Positions 9,254-17,199 of a stretch of DNA of 64,000 nt are shown here, piece by piece. Each line of letters starts with the position of its first letter. The stretch's first letter is position 1. Made by a program: the position numbers and the translations under genes. The stretch spans positions 221,487 to 285,486 of the forward strand of contig KZ478065.1 of NCBI GenBank assembly GCA_002837195.1, given 5' to 3'. Source of the stretch: Enterobacterales bacterium CwR94. GTDB taxonomy: Bacteria > Pseudomonadota > Gammaproteobacteria > Enterobacterales > Enterobacteriaceae. A model generated the notes under the pieces. The model did no database searches, was not told the origin of the DNA, and worked only from the letters and a program-made list of their open reading frames with translations.

Positions 9254-10180
9254 ATGACTTCAACCAATCAGCCTTCAAACATAAATGTCGGCGTATTAGA
9301 CCTAGGCGTTAAACAAGAAGGCGTCTTTAATAATATTGAAATGGGTGTTTTAGAAAACGGCATTCCATACCTTACTCAGAATGGACTCGCCAGAATATGT
9401 GGCGTAAATCCATCAAATATTGCTGATATAGCTAGTGAATATGCCCAATCTTTCCAAAGTGGCATCTTTTCACGTGGGCGAATGGAGTTTATTAGCTCAT
9501 ATTTACAGCAAGCCGAATATACAGAGCAAGTCCTTTTTATCTCAGTCATGCGAGGGGGAATAATCCATTACGCCTTCCCCGATATTGTATGCATGGCTCT
9601 ACTCGAGTTTTATGCTTTTGAATCACAGGCTGCATCGAATGCAACGGCACAACAATACTTTCGAGAATTAGCTAGGGTAGGACTTCGCGACTATATTTAC
9701 GGCGCACTTCGATACCAGCCGGAAGATCCTTGGGGCCCCTACCATCAACGAGTTTCGATTATTCAAAGCACTGGCTCAGTGCCTGATGGTCATTTCATCA
9801 TATTTAATGAAATTGCAGGTTTAATGGTAGATCTGATTTCCGCTGGTCTTGTTGTGAATATGTATACCGTACCCGATATTAGTGTAGGCCTTTGTTGGGG
9901 ACGCCATTGGACTAGCTCTGGTCTTTCTAGCCGCTTTGGCGAACGCGTACAGTGCGCACATCATTACCCAGATGATTTTAACCAGGCAGCGTCTAACCCA
10001 CAGATGATCAATGCATATCCAAATGAAGCATTACCTGAATTCCGTCGCTGGTTCAGACATGAGTATCTTCCGACTAAGTTTCCTAAATATATACTTTCAA
10101 AAGCAGGATTACTGCCTGGAGGAAAAACCGAGGCATTACGTATTGCTGACAATTTCCGACCCAATCAGATCGGGCATTAA
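9254..10180 (+). CDS. BstA-like phage/island protein of unknown biochemical role
   Basis: The 308-residue product has no catalytic motif that I recognise with certainty. The N-terminal third (GIPYLTQNGLARICGVNPSNIADI, about residues 36-60) resembles an antirepressor-like or KilA-N-type DNA-binding region. The C-terminal half (GHFIIFNEIAGLMVDL, VPDISVGLCWGRHW, NEALPEFRRWFRHEYLP) recalls phage-defence proteins of the BstA type, which abort infection, but I cannot confirm this without a search. It stands alone next to the integrase, with an AAGGAT ribosome-binding site and its own terminator. That position is typical of accessory cargo. An antirepressor is the alternative. Confidence 0.5.
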   Translation: MTSTNQPSNINVGVLDLGVKQEGVFNNIEMGVLENGIPYLTQNGLARICGVNPSNIADIASEYAQSFQSGIFSRGRMEFISSYLQQAEYTEQVLFISVMRGGIIHYAFPDIVCMALLEFYAFESQAASNATAQQYFRELARVGLRDYIYGALRYQPEDPWGPYHQRVSIIQSTGSVPDGHFIIFNEIAGLMVDLISAGLVVNMYTVPDISVGLCWGRHWTSSGLSSRFGERVQCAHHYPDDFNQAASNPQMINAYPNEALPEFRRWFRHEYLPTKFPKYILSKAGLLPGGKTEALRIADNFRPNQIGH

Positions 10181-10203
10181 TTTGTTGTGAAGATGCAGCA
10201 CTG

Positions 10204-10227
10204 ACCGCCGCGAGGCGGTTTTTTTAC
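10204..10227 (+). terminator. Terminator after the BstA-like gene
   Basis: The stem ACCGCC / GGCGGT with loop GCGA is followed by seven T residues, 24 bases after the stop codon. Confidence 0.88.
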
Positions 10228-10486
10228 GCCTTTCTCCGGGCATTCGGTAAAACTCCGGTACAGGCTGGTTTAACCGAATACGATTTACCGCCAGCGAAGT
10301 TTTTTTCTTGCTTTTTTACAGTGTTCAGAATCGCGAGTTAGAAAATGTCATTCTGACATTAAGCCTATGTCCGCTTTTCGCTCATAGCGGCCGATTAGGT
10401 CTGATGTGTATCGTAGCTATATCAGGTCAAATTTTATTTAAAAACAGAGTAAAAGGGGGCAGCAAGCCCCCTTCCTTATCAAAGAA
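10228..10486. other. Intergenic region with minus-strand terminator
   Basis: The convergent gap contains no gene I can support. The repeat agggggc / gccccct at 10454-10472, with an A-run to its left, is a probable terminator for the minus-strand Gp2-like gene. Confidence 0.6.
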
Positions 10487-11167
10487 TTAATCTATGAGCT
10501 GACTTGTACCGAAGTTACGATAACCGTTATGGAAATTTTTGCTGTACTCTTTTGCCAGGTAAGCTCCCCGTATCAGGAAATCATAATAATCAGGACTTAA
10601 TGTTAAAGCATCCTGCCGGGTGAACCAGGTGCTATGGTTTTCCGGGAATTCAACCCGACTGGCATAGTGAGGATAATCAAGCTTAATTGCGCTACACCAC
10701 GCTTTTTGTATCCGGGTTCCCATATTATCAGCATCAGGGTTAGCATAATCACCCAAATAAGCATAAACGTCTTTGTTGAAAAGCAGAACTAGGTGGTAGT
10801 GATAATGTTCACTGGTATCACGTTCTTTAGCCCATATATAGCCGAGTGGCGCAGGCTCATCAGCCCGACCTGAGCGTCTGTGTTCTTCCCGTAACTGGCT
10901 TTTAAGAGACTCTATAGCCCGAGTAATAGCTTTCTCATCGTCTTCCTGAAAACATATTGGCAAGTCTGGCTCTCCAGGCACGTGGCACTGAGCAAACCTC
11001 AGATCAACGCGTAATGCGAATACCCGGTTATAATTCTCCAGATAGTTAGATATTACTGCAAGCGATCTACGCAATATATAACGCTCTAAATGAGAGTTGT
11101 ATTTCTTTTGGGCTATCTGTACCAATGACTCAAATTGCTGCTCAGTTAATTCATAAGGTGACTTCAT
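10487..11167 (-). CDS. Inovirus Gp2-like / YagK-YfjJ family protein
   Basis: The 226-residue protein belongs to the YagK/YfjJ family (DUF3296, now called inovirus Gp2-like), common in P4-like islands and linked to replication initiation of small elements. The family-typical segment GYIWAKERDTSEHYHYHLVLLFNKD holds a His-x-His pattern reminiscent of HUH-type nucleases. The C-terminus has YDFLIRGAYLAKEYSK. Base composition is AT-richer than the flanking chromosome. DUF3987 and AlpA genes lie upstream on the same strand, suggesting a replication/regulation module. Nuclease activity is inferred, not shown. Confidence 0.8.
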   Translation of the reverse strand: MKSPYELTEQQFESLVQIAQKKYNSHLERYILRRSLAVISNYLENYNRVFALRVDLRFAQCHVPGEPDLPICFQEDDEKAITRAIESLKSQLREEHRRSGRADEPAPLGYIWAKERDTSEHYHYHLVLLFNKDVYAYLGDYANPDADNMGTRIQKAWCSAIKLDYPHYASRVEFPENHSTWFTRQDALTLSPDYYDFLIRGAYLAKEYSKNFHNGYRNFGTSQLID

Positions 11168-11457
11168 GATATGCGTTCACTTTGTAATGGGTAGCCGATA
11201 ACTACCCAGATTATTATGGTGATGATTTGGAAATAGTAATAATGCCCTACTGTAGCAGGTTAAACTTTACAACTAATGTTTATGGGTCTGCTTTACATGT
11301 GTATTTATAAGCGGTGCATGTACTGCAGCATATCGACATATATTACATATACCGGCGAATCAAAGTTGAGAATAGCTTTACAAAAAAAGTTCAGACCACA
11401 GCCAGTCAGGGTCTCACACTAACATAATTCATTGATAAAAAATAAATCACTCTGAAG

Positions 11458-12984
11458 TTATTCTTCTAATGGCATGCTACTAAATACACTGTAGCCTCCC
11501 TGGTATACTGGTCTGCCAGACATGATATTATGTTTTGCATCCAGCTCTGATGGCATCATTTCGAAAGCCAGGTATTTGACGTAATGCGTCCCTCTTTCAT
11601 CCTCCCATAACTGGATTTTCCCTTCGTCAGAAAGCTGTTCTAATACAGGTATAAGACGAGCTTCTTTTCTGAGAGAATAGGGACCATTCTGCATAATTCC
11701 ACGCCGACTAAAATCATAGGACCCATTTCTGGCAAGATGGCTTTCAAACCAATTAAGTAATATTTCAGAATCGGAAGCCCCTATTATCATATCCATTTTC
11801 ACTATAAAATGATTAAGATACCATTGCGTTATTAACAGTGCAGATTCCAGCGTTTCATTCGTAATTATAGATGAGTCAGGAGTAATATAAGCCTGCATAA
11901 CAGCAGCAATCCTAGCAGTGTGTTCTATGTACCGTGCTGACCAATCGTTATAATGGTACAATTCCCCCCCAGGCTCCATTAGACACTTCACTTGATTATC
12001 AATATCATATAGACGTTTCTTTGCATCCGGAGAAAATGTCATACAGGTGCGAGGGGCATTCCTTTTCCTGCGTTCTATTCCAGAAAGTAAATGTTTTTTC
12101 TGAATAGAATAAAAATTATCTAGGTCAGACTCATTACCAAAAACAAGATCATTAATATCAATCGGTTTTGTGACCAAGGTAAGATCCATTCTTAAAATAC
12201 GGGCATCACTTCCCGTTGCCCTTATTTTTTTGCCCTGTGATCTCAGAATGTTGTCATGTGGTTCCGGCTGCATCATTACTAGCATACCAAGCCGGGGATC
12301 CTTAATGTCGGAACTACCCGTTGACACACGACTGACTCGATAATTGTCACCGCACCACAGGGTGTTAGAAATTGCTGCTTTGCGGCGCATGATTCCTTCA
12401 TACAAAGCACTTCCCTCATCAGAGGTTATACCTAGACAAGAGTACTCTCCCAGTTCTTTAAGAAGCGCTTCAGGTGTGGGATCCGTTACTGTTAAACGCA
12501 CTCTTACAGGATCAATAGGTTTATTTTTAAGACATTCCTCCAGATTAAATCTGGCTTCTTCCACCCCCTCTTTCTGCCGCACCGCCTTCTGAAGAGATTT
12601 CTTAAGACTCCTACATTCTTCATCCCATAGCACATAATGCCGTTTGTACTCCTCCAGCCGGACTGAAAATGCCTCTGCCAATTCATGCTCAATTTGATGA
12701 ATTTGCGCCATAGCTAATCTATATACCGTAGTTTTTCTACTTCCCGATCTTGCCAAAATCATGTGGAAATGCGATACGGGCACTACAATATCATCTGCTA
12801 TTTCAACGTCATACATGTCCTGGCAAGCCAGAGCCATGCTGCCAAGAATCGTTGAAAAAGTAAGCTCAAGAGAAGCTTTAGTTTTACCGTATATGCAAGA
12901 TATAACTTGCTGTAAAAACATTAAAATTGCCTTGCTATCTAGATTAACATCACGATTTTCTTTTCTTTTATGTGTAAGTTTCAT
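11458..12984 (-). CDS. DUF3987 (YfjI-like) ATPase/primase-helicase-associated protein
   Basis: The 508-residue product resembles YfjI of CP4-57 and other DUF3987 proteins, which replace or accompany the P4 alpha primase-helicase in satellite-like islands. Residues about 80-105 form a variant Walker A region (ILARSGSRKTTVYRLA). A Walker B-like strand is seen in LGITSDEG. A predicted helical segment follows (about 105-160). The ATG at 12984 has AAGGAG six bases upstream and is preferred over the in-frame ATG at 13032, which would overlap alpA. It lies 23 bases downstream of alpA on the same strand and is likely cotranscribed. Confidence 0.78.
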   Translation of the reverse strand: MKLTHKRKENRDVNLDSKAILMFLQQVISCIYGKTKASLELTFSTILGSMALACQDMYDVEIADDIVVPVSHFHMILARSGSRKTTVYRLAMAQIHQIEHELAEAFSVRLEEYKRHYVLWDEECRSLKKSLQKAVRQKEGVEEARFNLEECLKNKPIDPVRVRLTVTDPTPEALLKELGEYSCLGITSDEGSALYEGIMRRKAAISNTLWCGDNYRVSRVSTGSSDIKDPRLGMLVMMQPEPHDNILRSQGKKIRATGSDARILRMDLTLVTKPIDINDLVFGNESDLDNFYSIQKKHLLSGIERRKRNAPRTCMTFSPDAKKRLYDIDNQVKCLMEPGGELYHYNDWSARYIEHTARIAAVMQAYITPDSSIITNETLESALLITQWYLNHFIVKMDMIIGASDSEILLNWFESHLARNGSYDFSRRGIMQNGPYSLRKEARLIPVLEQLSDEGKIQLWEDERGTHYVKYLAFEMMPSELDAKHNIMSGRPVYQGGYSVFSSMPLEE

Positions 12985-13007
12985 TCCATACTCCTTCTTG
13001 AGCAAAA

Positions 13008-13229
13008 TTAAACACTTCTGGAAGCAATCCATGCTTCTATAGAAGTTAACTGCCAGCCCACGGATGCCGCGCCAAGCCTGACTGGTTTGGGAAAATCAGC
13101 ATCGTAATATCTGGATTTGGGATTTAACTTTTCGTAAATGCTTGAGCGAGAGATCCCTAGCACCATCGTCAGTTCTGGCATACGCATGATGCGCAGTGAT
13201 TGGTTTTTGGGTTCACTTATCGTTGACAT
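13008..13229 (-). CDS. AlpA-family transcriptional regulator
   Basis: This small excisionase-like DNA-binding protein has 73 residues. The sequence LRIMRMPELTMVLGISRSSIYEKLNPKSRYYDADFPKPVRLG...VGWQLTSIEAWIASR is the classic AlpA winged-helix pattern. In CP4-57 the AlpA regulator activates excision functions. The ATG at 13229 is preceded by AGGAGAACTGAA-type spacing. It heads the minus-strand module that continues with the DUF3987 gene, and it is divergent from the large unknown gene at 13329. Confidence 0.93.
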   Translation of the reverse strand: MSTISEPKNQSLRIMRMPELTMVLGISRSSIYEKLNPKSRYYDADFPKPVRLGAASVGWQLTSIEAWIASRSV

Positions 13230-13328
13230 TTTCAGTTCTCCTATCAGATGTCTTTGGCTGTATTCGAACTTTGCCATATGCTCTGAGATACTGTCCCCGT
13301 AGAGAAACGAAAACCAACCGGAGGGTAT

Positions 13329-15086
13329 GTGAGGAGTCACGCATTTGCTGACATGATGTATGTTCTGTATCAGTCTTTTGGCCTGTTCGTTAAGAATGAC
13401 AAGCACAGGGAAACACGCAATAACAGCGGTTTTTCATTTCATCAGGTGTTTGCCAAGCACTGCTATGACAGTGTTTCGGATATTGTTGATACCAATGGGG
13501 TGTTCAGCAAAGAACAGAGGCGGGAGATCTTTGCCAGGTACGAGCAGCTGTACAATGCACTGATGCACATTCCTGTATTTTCCCGCCTAGACAACAGCCA
13601 GATAGCCCGACGATACCTGCAGGAAGCTATCCCACCCGTCATTGCCCTAGAGATTTATAAAACATTACAACCTAATGATGAAACACATTTCTATTTCCAT
13701 ATTCATCAATTTTTAAATAGCAGACACTGCCCCTCTGTTGAAAGTGGTAGTGAGTGCGTTTACGCCGGTGTAAGAGATTACCTGCGTGAATATATAAGCA
13801 CACTGGGCTTTTCTTATAAAGCTCACTTGAGCTCTGTTTTCAGCCATATTGCAAATATCAGGAAGGGAAATGGGCAAAAAAATGAAACCATTAAGCAAAA
13901 AATAATACTCAGTAGAACTGAATATATAGAGTCATCCATATCAGGGAAGGACGTTACTGCAAATAACGCCAGATTAGTTGCAGTGGAACGCGCATACCTT
14001 TCACTTAATGCTTTGCTTGAATTAGAGAAATACACAGCATTGGTTGTTTCATTATCCGGGATTTATAGAAAGATGACGGAACATGGAATTTTTTGCAATT
14101 CAATAAACAGAATCCTGCATCATTATATTTATTCTGAACAGTATGATGAGACTCTGCTGTATAGCATCACTTGGTCCTGGAACAGGAAAACGACCCCACC
14201 TATCTCAGTGACTTTAAAAGAAGAACCATACCGCTACATAATTGAGCTCAGGAACATTGTTTTTAATACGAACCAGTCAGGGAGTTACTCAGGCTGGGAT
14301 TTTATTAAGATGTCGGCATGCCTTAAATCATCCAACCATTCTGATGTAGTAAAGCCTTATGCCAAACTAATGGCACTCATTTGCCTTCTTAGTCGGGAAG
14401 AACTGACTGGGGCTTGGACCCTAGTGAATGATATTGACATTGAAGAATTGCCGATTGGTTTCTTACCAGCCGCCTTTTCTGTTATCAAACTGGCTCTTAA
14501 AGTAAAACTGGAAAGAAATAAAATTCGGGATGGTGTATTGCTTTCCATGATCAATAGTATACTCGCAAACCAGGGCGTTCTCACTGATTACCGAGCGGTT
14601 ACTCAGCAAGGGATAGTATCACCAATGGCATCTTCGGCTAACAATTTGGTGATTATGCGCGCTGTAAAAATGTATAATGTTATGATAAGGAAAATAAGCT
14701 ATTTGCATGAGGTCGATCCTTTTGGTATTTACCCTCATGCAATCTCTGGGCTGCTTAAAAAATTTGATGATATTTTGGGTAAAGTTAATCGTTACATTAA
14801 AGAAAAAGAGTGTTGTAACGACAATAAAATACTTTCCGACCTTATCTGGGCAGATAAAATTCTTACTGTAGAGGAACTGAGTGGCAGCCTGATTGGCATT
14901 CTGAGTGAAAGCACGCTCTATAATTGCCTTCTCAGTATCGATGATCTTATTTATTACCTGAGATGCCCGGGAGAAGATATCAGTAACATCATCCTGCTGG
15001 CAGGAATCTCACGAGATGCTCGATATATGCGGGAGCAGTTTTGTGAGATCCTTCAGCTTCTTTGCCAGCCATGTCACACGGGATGA
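13329..15086 (+). CDS. Large protein of unknown function (island cargo)
   Basis: I do not recognise this 585-residue protein. It is soluble by appearance, largely helical, AT-rich in codon use, and has no clear nucleotide-binding motif, membrane segment or signal peptide. Notable local features are a basic, polar stretch near residues 175-195 (IRKGNGQKNETIKQK) and a Cys-containing C-terminus. The start is uncertain: the frame opens at a GTG (13329), and ATG codons follow at 13353 and 13356 without a good ribosome-binding site. It is divergent from alpA with about 100 bases between, so it may share control with it. Its position fits a cargo or defence gene, but no function is assigned. Confidence 0.6.
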   Translation: MRSHAFADMMYVLYQSFGLFVKNDKHRETRNNSGFSFHQVFAKHCYDSVSDIVDTNGVFSKEQRREIFARYEQLYNALMHIPVFSRLDNSQIARRYLQEAIPPVIALEIYKTLQPNDETHFYFHIHQFLNSRHCPSVESGSECVYAGVRDYLREYISTLGFSYKAHLSSVFSHIANIRKGNGQKNETIKQKIILSRTEYIESSISGKDVTANNARLVAVERAYLSLNALLELEKYTALVVSLSGIYRKMTEHGIFCNSINRILHHYIYSEQYDETLLYSITWSWNRKTTPPISVTLKEEPYRYIIELRNIVFNTNQSGSYSGWDFIKMSACLKSSNHSDVVKPYAKLMALICLLSREELTGAWTLVNDIDIEELPIGFLPAAFSVIKLALKVKLERNKIRDGVLLSMINSILANQGVLTDYRAVTQQGIVSPMASSANNLVIMRAVKMYNVMIRKISYLHEVDPFGIYPHAISGLLKKFDDILGKVNRYIKEKECCNDNKILSDLIWADKILTVEELSGSLIGILSESTLYNCLLSIDDLIYYLRCPGEDISNIILLAGISRDARYMREQFCEILQLLCQPCHTG

Positions 15087-15117
15087 TAAAAATGTTTTAC
15101 GCCGCCCGCCTGTGAGC

Positions 15118-15151
15118 CTGCTACAGCTGCTACACGTAGCAGCTGTAGCAG
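15118..15151. repeat. Perfect 16-bp palindrome between convergent genes
   Basis: The sequence ctgctacagctgctac, a two-base loop, and its exact reverse complement form a 34-base hairpin. It is followed on the plus strand by agggatggccttttttc. It sits 31 bases after the unknown 585-residue gene and may be its terminator. Such perfection could also mark a protein-binding site. Confidence 0.7.
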
Positions 15152-15326
15152 AGGGATGGCCTTTTTTCTTGAATTTCAGATGATATATCAGACATACAGT
15201 TGCTATTAGTTGCCGGTAGGTTGCTACCGGGCATGCTTCTAAGGTAATGATAGTGAATACATCACAGACTGATGCTTTGCCTAGATGATATTGCCCCTTG
15301 AAAAGATATGTCATGCCTTACTTCAT

Positions 15327-16118
15327 TTAAGTCTGTAAAATTTTTCCATTCTCACGCATTATCACTATAGCGTCATCTATGGTTTGTTTAGTAAACAATG
15401 TGGTATGTCTTTCATCACCAAGAACTACTTTCCGGGCATGTTTCATTGATATATTTTCGCACCAAGCCAGTGCTTCCGGTATATGCTTTTCTTCAATCCT
15501 GATGTCTAGGTATACAAGACGATCATTTAAGGTCTGAACGTCCAGGTTGAAGTTTGAGGCCCCCGACTCTAAAACATCAAGGCGTTGCTCAACACTTTCA
15601 ACTTTTCCTTTCACCTGTGATACATCTTCTGCTAATTTTTCATGTTTATGAATAGCATCTGCAAGCGCTCGTGAGTTTTGCGCTAGTATTTCAGCCATTT
15701 GAGCAAGGGCTGAGCCTTTCGCTTCTGGTGGAGGAGGATAGACTCCATGCTTCGTCAGAGATGGTATGACTTCATGAAATAACCATTTTTGGAAGCGTTT
15801 ACCAGCTGCGCTTCTATCGCTGGACATGACACGATAAAGGCCTGGCTGGGTGACAAAAATTTCTTTTTGTCCTTCAAACACGCCGTTCTCAGCATCTGTT
15901 GTCATATACTCATCTGAGTCAAGCGCCTGCAATTGTGCCCTTATGATCCCCGCCATCGATTTAACTGTATAATCAGCGTTTATTTCTCTGTTTTCTTTAT
16001 TCAGAGTGACTAAAACATCCCGCAATGAGATGTATAATATCTCACCAACCATTAACGTTCTTAAATCACTTTCTCCAGTCTCACCCTGATAACAGATTTT
16101 GGTCAGGTTGCTATTCAT
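15327..16118 (-). CDS. BRO-N domain antirepressor-like protein
   Basis: The 263-residue protein has an N-terminal BRO/Ant domain (residues about 15-125), including EIFVTQPGLYRVMSSDRSAAGKRFQKWLFHEVIPSLTKHGVY, the conserved block of phage antirepressors. A middle segment with heptad character (about 140-195, SQVKGKVESVEQRLDVLES) suggests a coiled-coil dimer. The C-terminal 70 residues are unlike the usual KilA-C or Ant domains. The ATG follows GAGGATAA. It probably regulates the island. It stands alone, convergent with the unknown gene, and lies downstream of the RT/STAND gene group on the same strand. Confidence 0.85.
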   Translation of the reverse strand: MNSNLTKICYQGETGESDLRTLMVGEILYISLRDVLVTLNKENREINADYTVKSMAGIIRAQLQALDSDEYMTTDAENGVFEGQKEIFVTQPGLYRVMSSDRSAAGKRFQKWLFHEVIPSLTKHGVYPPPPEAKGSALAQMAEILAQNSRALADAIHKHEKLAEDVSQVKGKVESVEQRLDVLESGASNFNLDVQTLNDRLVYLDIRIEEKHIPEALAWCENISMKHARKVVLGDERHTTLFTKQTIDDAIVIMRENGKILQT

Positions 16119-16232
16119 TTATCCTCACATCGCAAAAACGGACGCATTTACATCAGTATACCTTATTGTTTTTTTATAAAAAGACTTCAAACCGTCAAGC
16201 TAGCCGCACGTCCCTCTGACTATCAGCCTTCC

Positions 16233-17171
16233 CTAAATGGGAAGACCTTTCTTGTGTAAGGGATAAGTGATATGCCCCACAATCGCGCAAATGAGTCGAT
16301 AATCGCTAACGTAGAAGATCTCCGGATGTTCTGCATTTTGCTCGCCGATAAAGAAGACCCAAGCTTTATCTTTCAGCCCCTTGCTTTTGGCCTCGATTGA
16401 CTCTGTGCGGGCGGCCTCCAGTTCTTTACGAACCACGGTACGCTTGGCTTTTGACCAACTAGCCCAATCGATGTAGATCTGGTAGCTCCGGGTGGGTTTA
16501 GGTTTACCTGACTCATCTTCACCCCATTCACCAGACAGTGGAATGATGAGGTTTTCATCATTTTCAGTAAATTTATTCCAGAGCAGTGGTGCATAAAAGA
16601 TCTTCGGCTCAGGGTAAGGTTGAACCTCATTCCGGAGCTTTTTAAATGCCGTCATGTAGATTTGACCACTGATTCCGGGAACGTTAAGCGACATTCCCCG
16701 GTCATGCGGGAAACGGATGAAGGCACGGCAAATATTGCGAATAGCATTCACTTGACGCCGAGATTGTCGTTCGGGTGAATTACCTTCACCAGATTGTGAG
16801 GATGCTGAACGTGTCGAACTGGATTTACTTTCATCACCAGAGAAACTTGGTTCAACAACTGGGCGTTTTTCGATCAACTTTAGCCCCGAGGGCATTAACC
16901 CCGGAGCACTGTCCAGAATGTTGCGGACACTGGCCTTCTGGCCTTGGCGAATTACTGTGCTTTCAGCATCAGCATCACATTCAGGATGATGCTGAATATG
17001 GCGTTTCTTTTTAAAATAGGCTCTGACTTTTTTATCTTTTTCCCATGCAGCAGGATGCATGGTTATACCACATCCCCAGCACACGTAACCTTCAGTATCA
17101 ACGCTATCAAGTAGCCACAGATCCTCTGCTTCTACAATCTCACGGGTATGTTTATCACGTGCAGATTCCAT
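16233..17171 (-). CDS. Cys/His-motif protein at the end of the RT-STAND gene group
   Basis: The 312-residue product is of unknown function. An N-terminal putative metal site is visible: CWGC (about residues 31-34), then HIQHHPEC (about 58-65). The layout, with a basic FKKKRHIQHHPEC segment, recalls the zinc-binding start of CoiA-like proteins. Residues about 110-140 are Ser-rich and probably disordered. The C-terminal half (about 155-312) has an alpha/beta appearance with WVFFIGEQN. The ATG at 17171 has AAGGAG six bases upstream. It begins 28 bases after the STAND gene stop on the same strand, so it is very probably the last gene of that operon and may be a partner or accessory effector. Confidence 0.6.
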   Translation of the reverse strand: MESARDKHTREIVEAEDLWLLDSVDTEGYVCWGCGITMHPAAWEKDKKVRAYFKKKRHIQHHPECDADAESTVIRQGQKASVRNILDSAPGLMPSGLKLIEKRPVVEPSFSGDESKSSSTRSASSQSGEGNSPERQSRRQVNAIRNICRAFIRFPHDRGMSLNVPGISGQIYMTAFKKLRNEVQPYPEPKIFYAPLLWNKFTENDENLIIPLSGEWGEDESGKPKPTRSYQIYIDWASWSKAKRTVVRKELEAARTESIEAKSKGLKDKAWVFFIGEQNAEHPEIFYVSDYRLICAIVGHITYPLHKKGLPI

Positions 17172-17199
17172 CACTTTCTCCTTGTTAGGCTTTTAGCCG

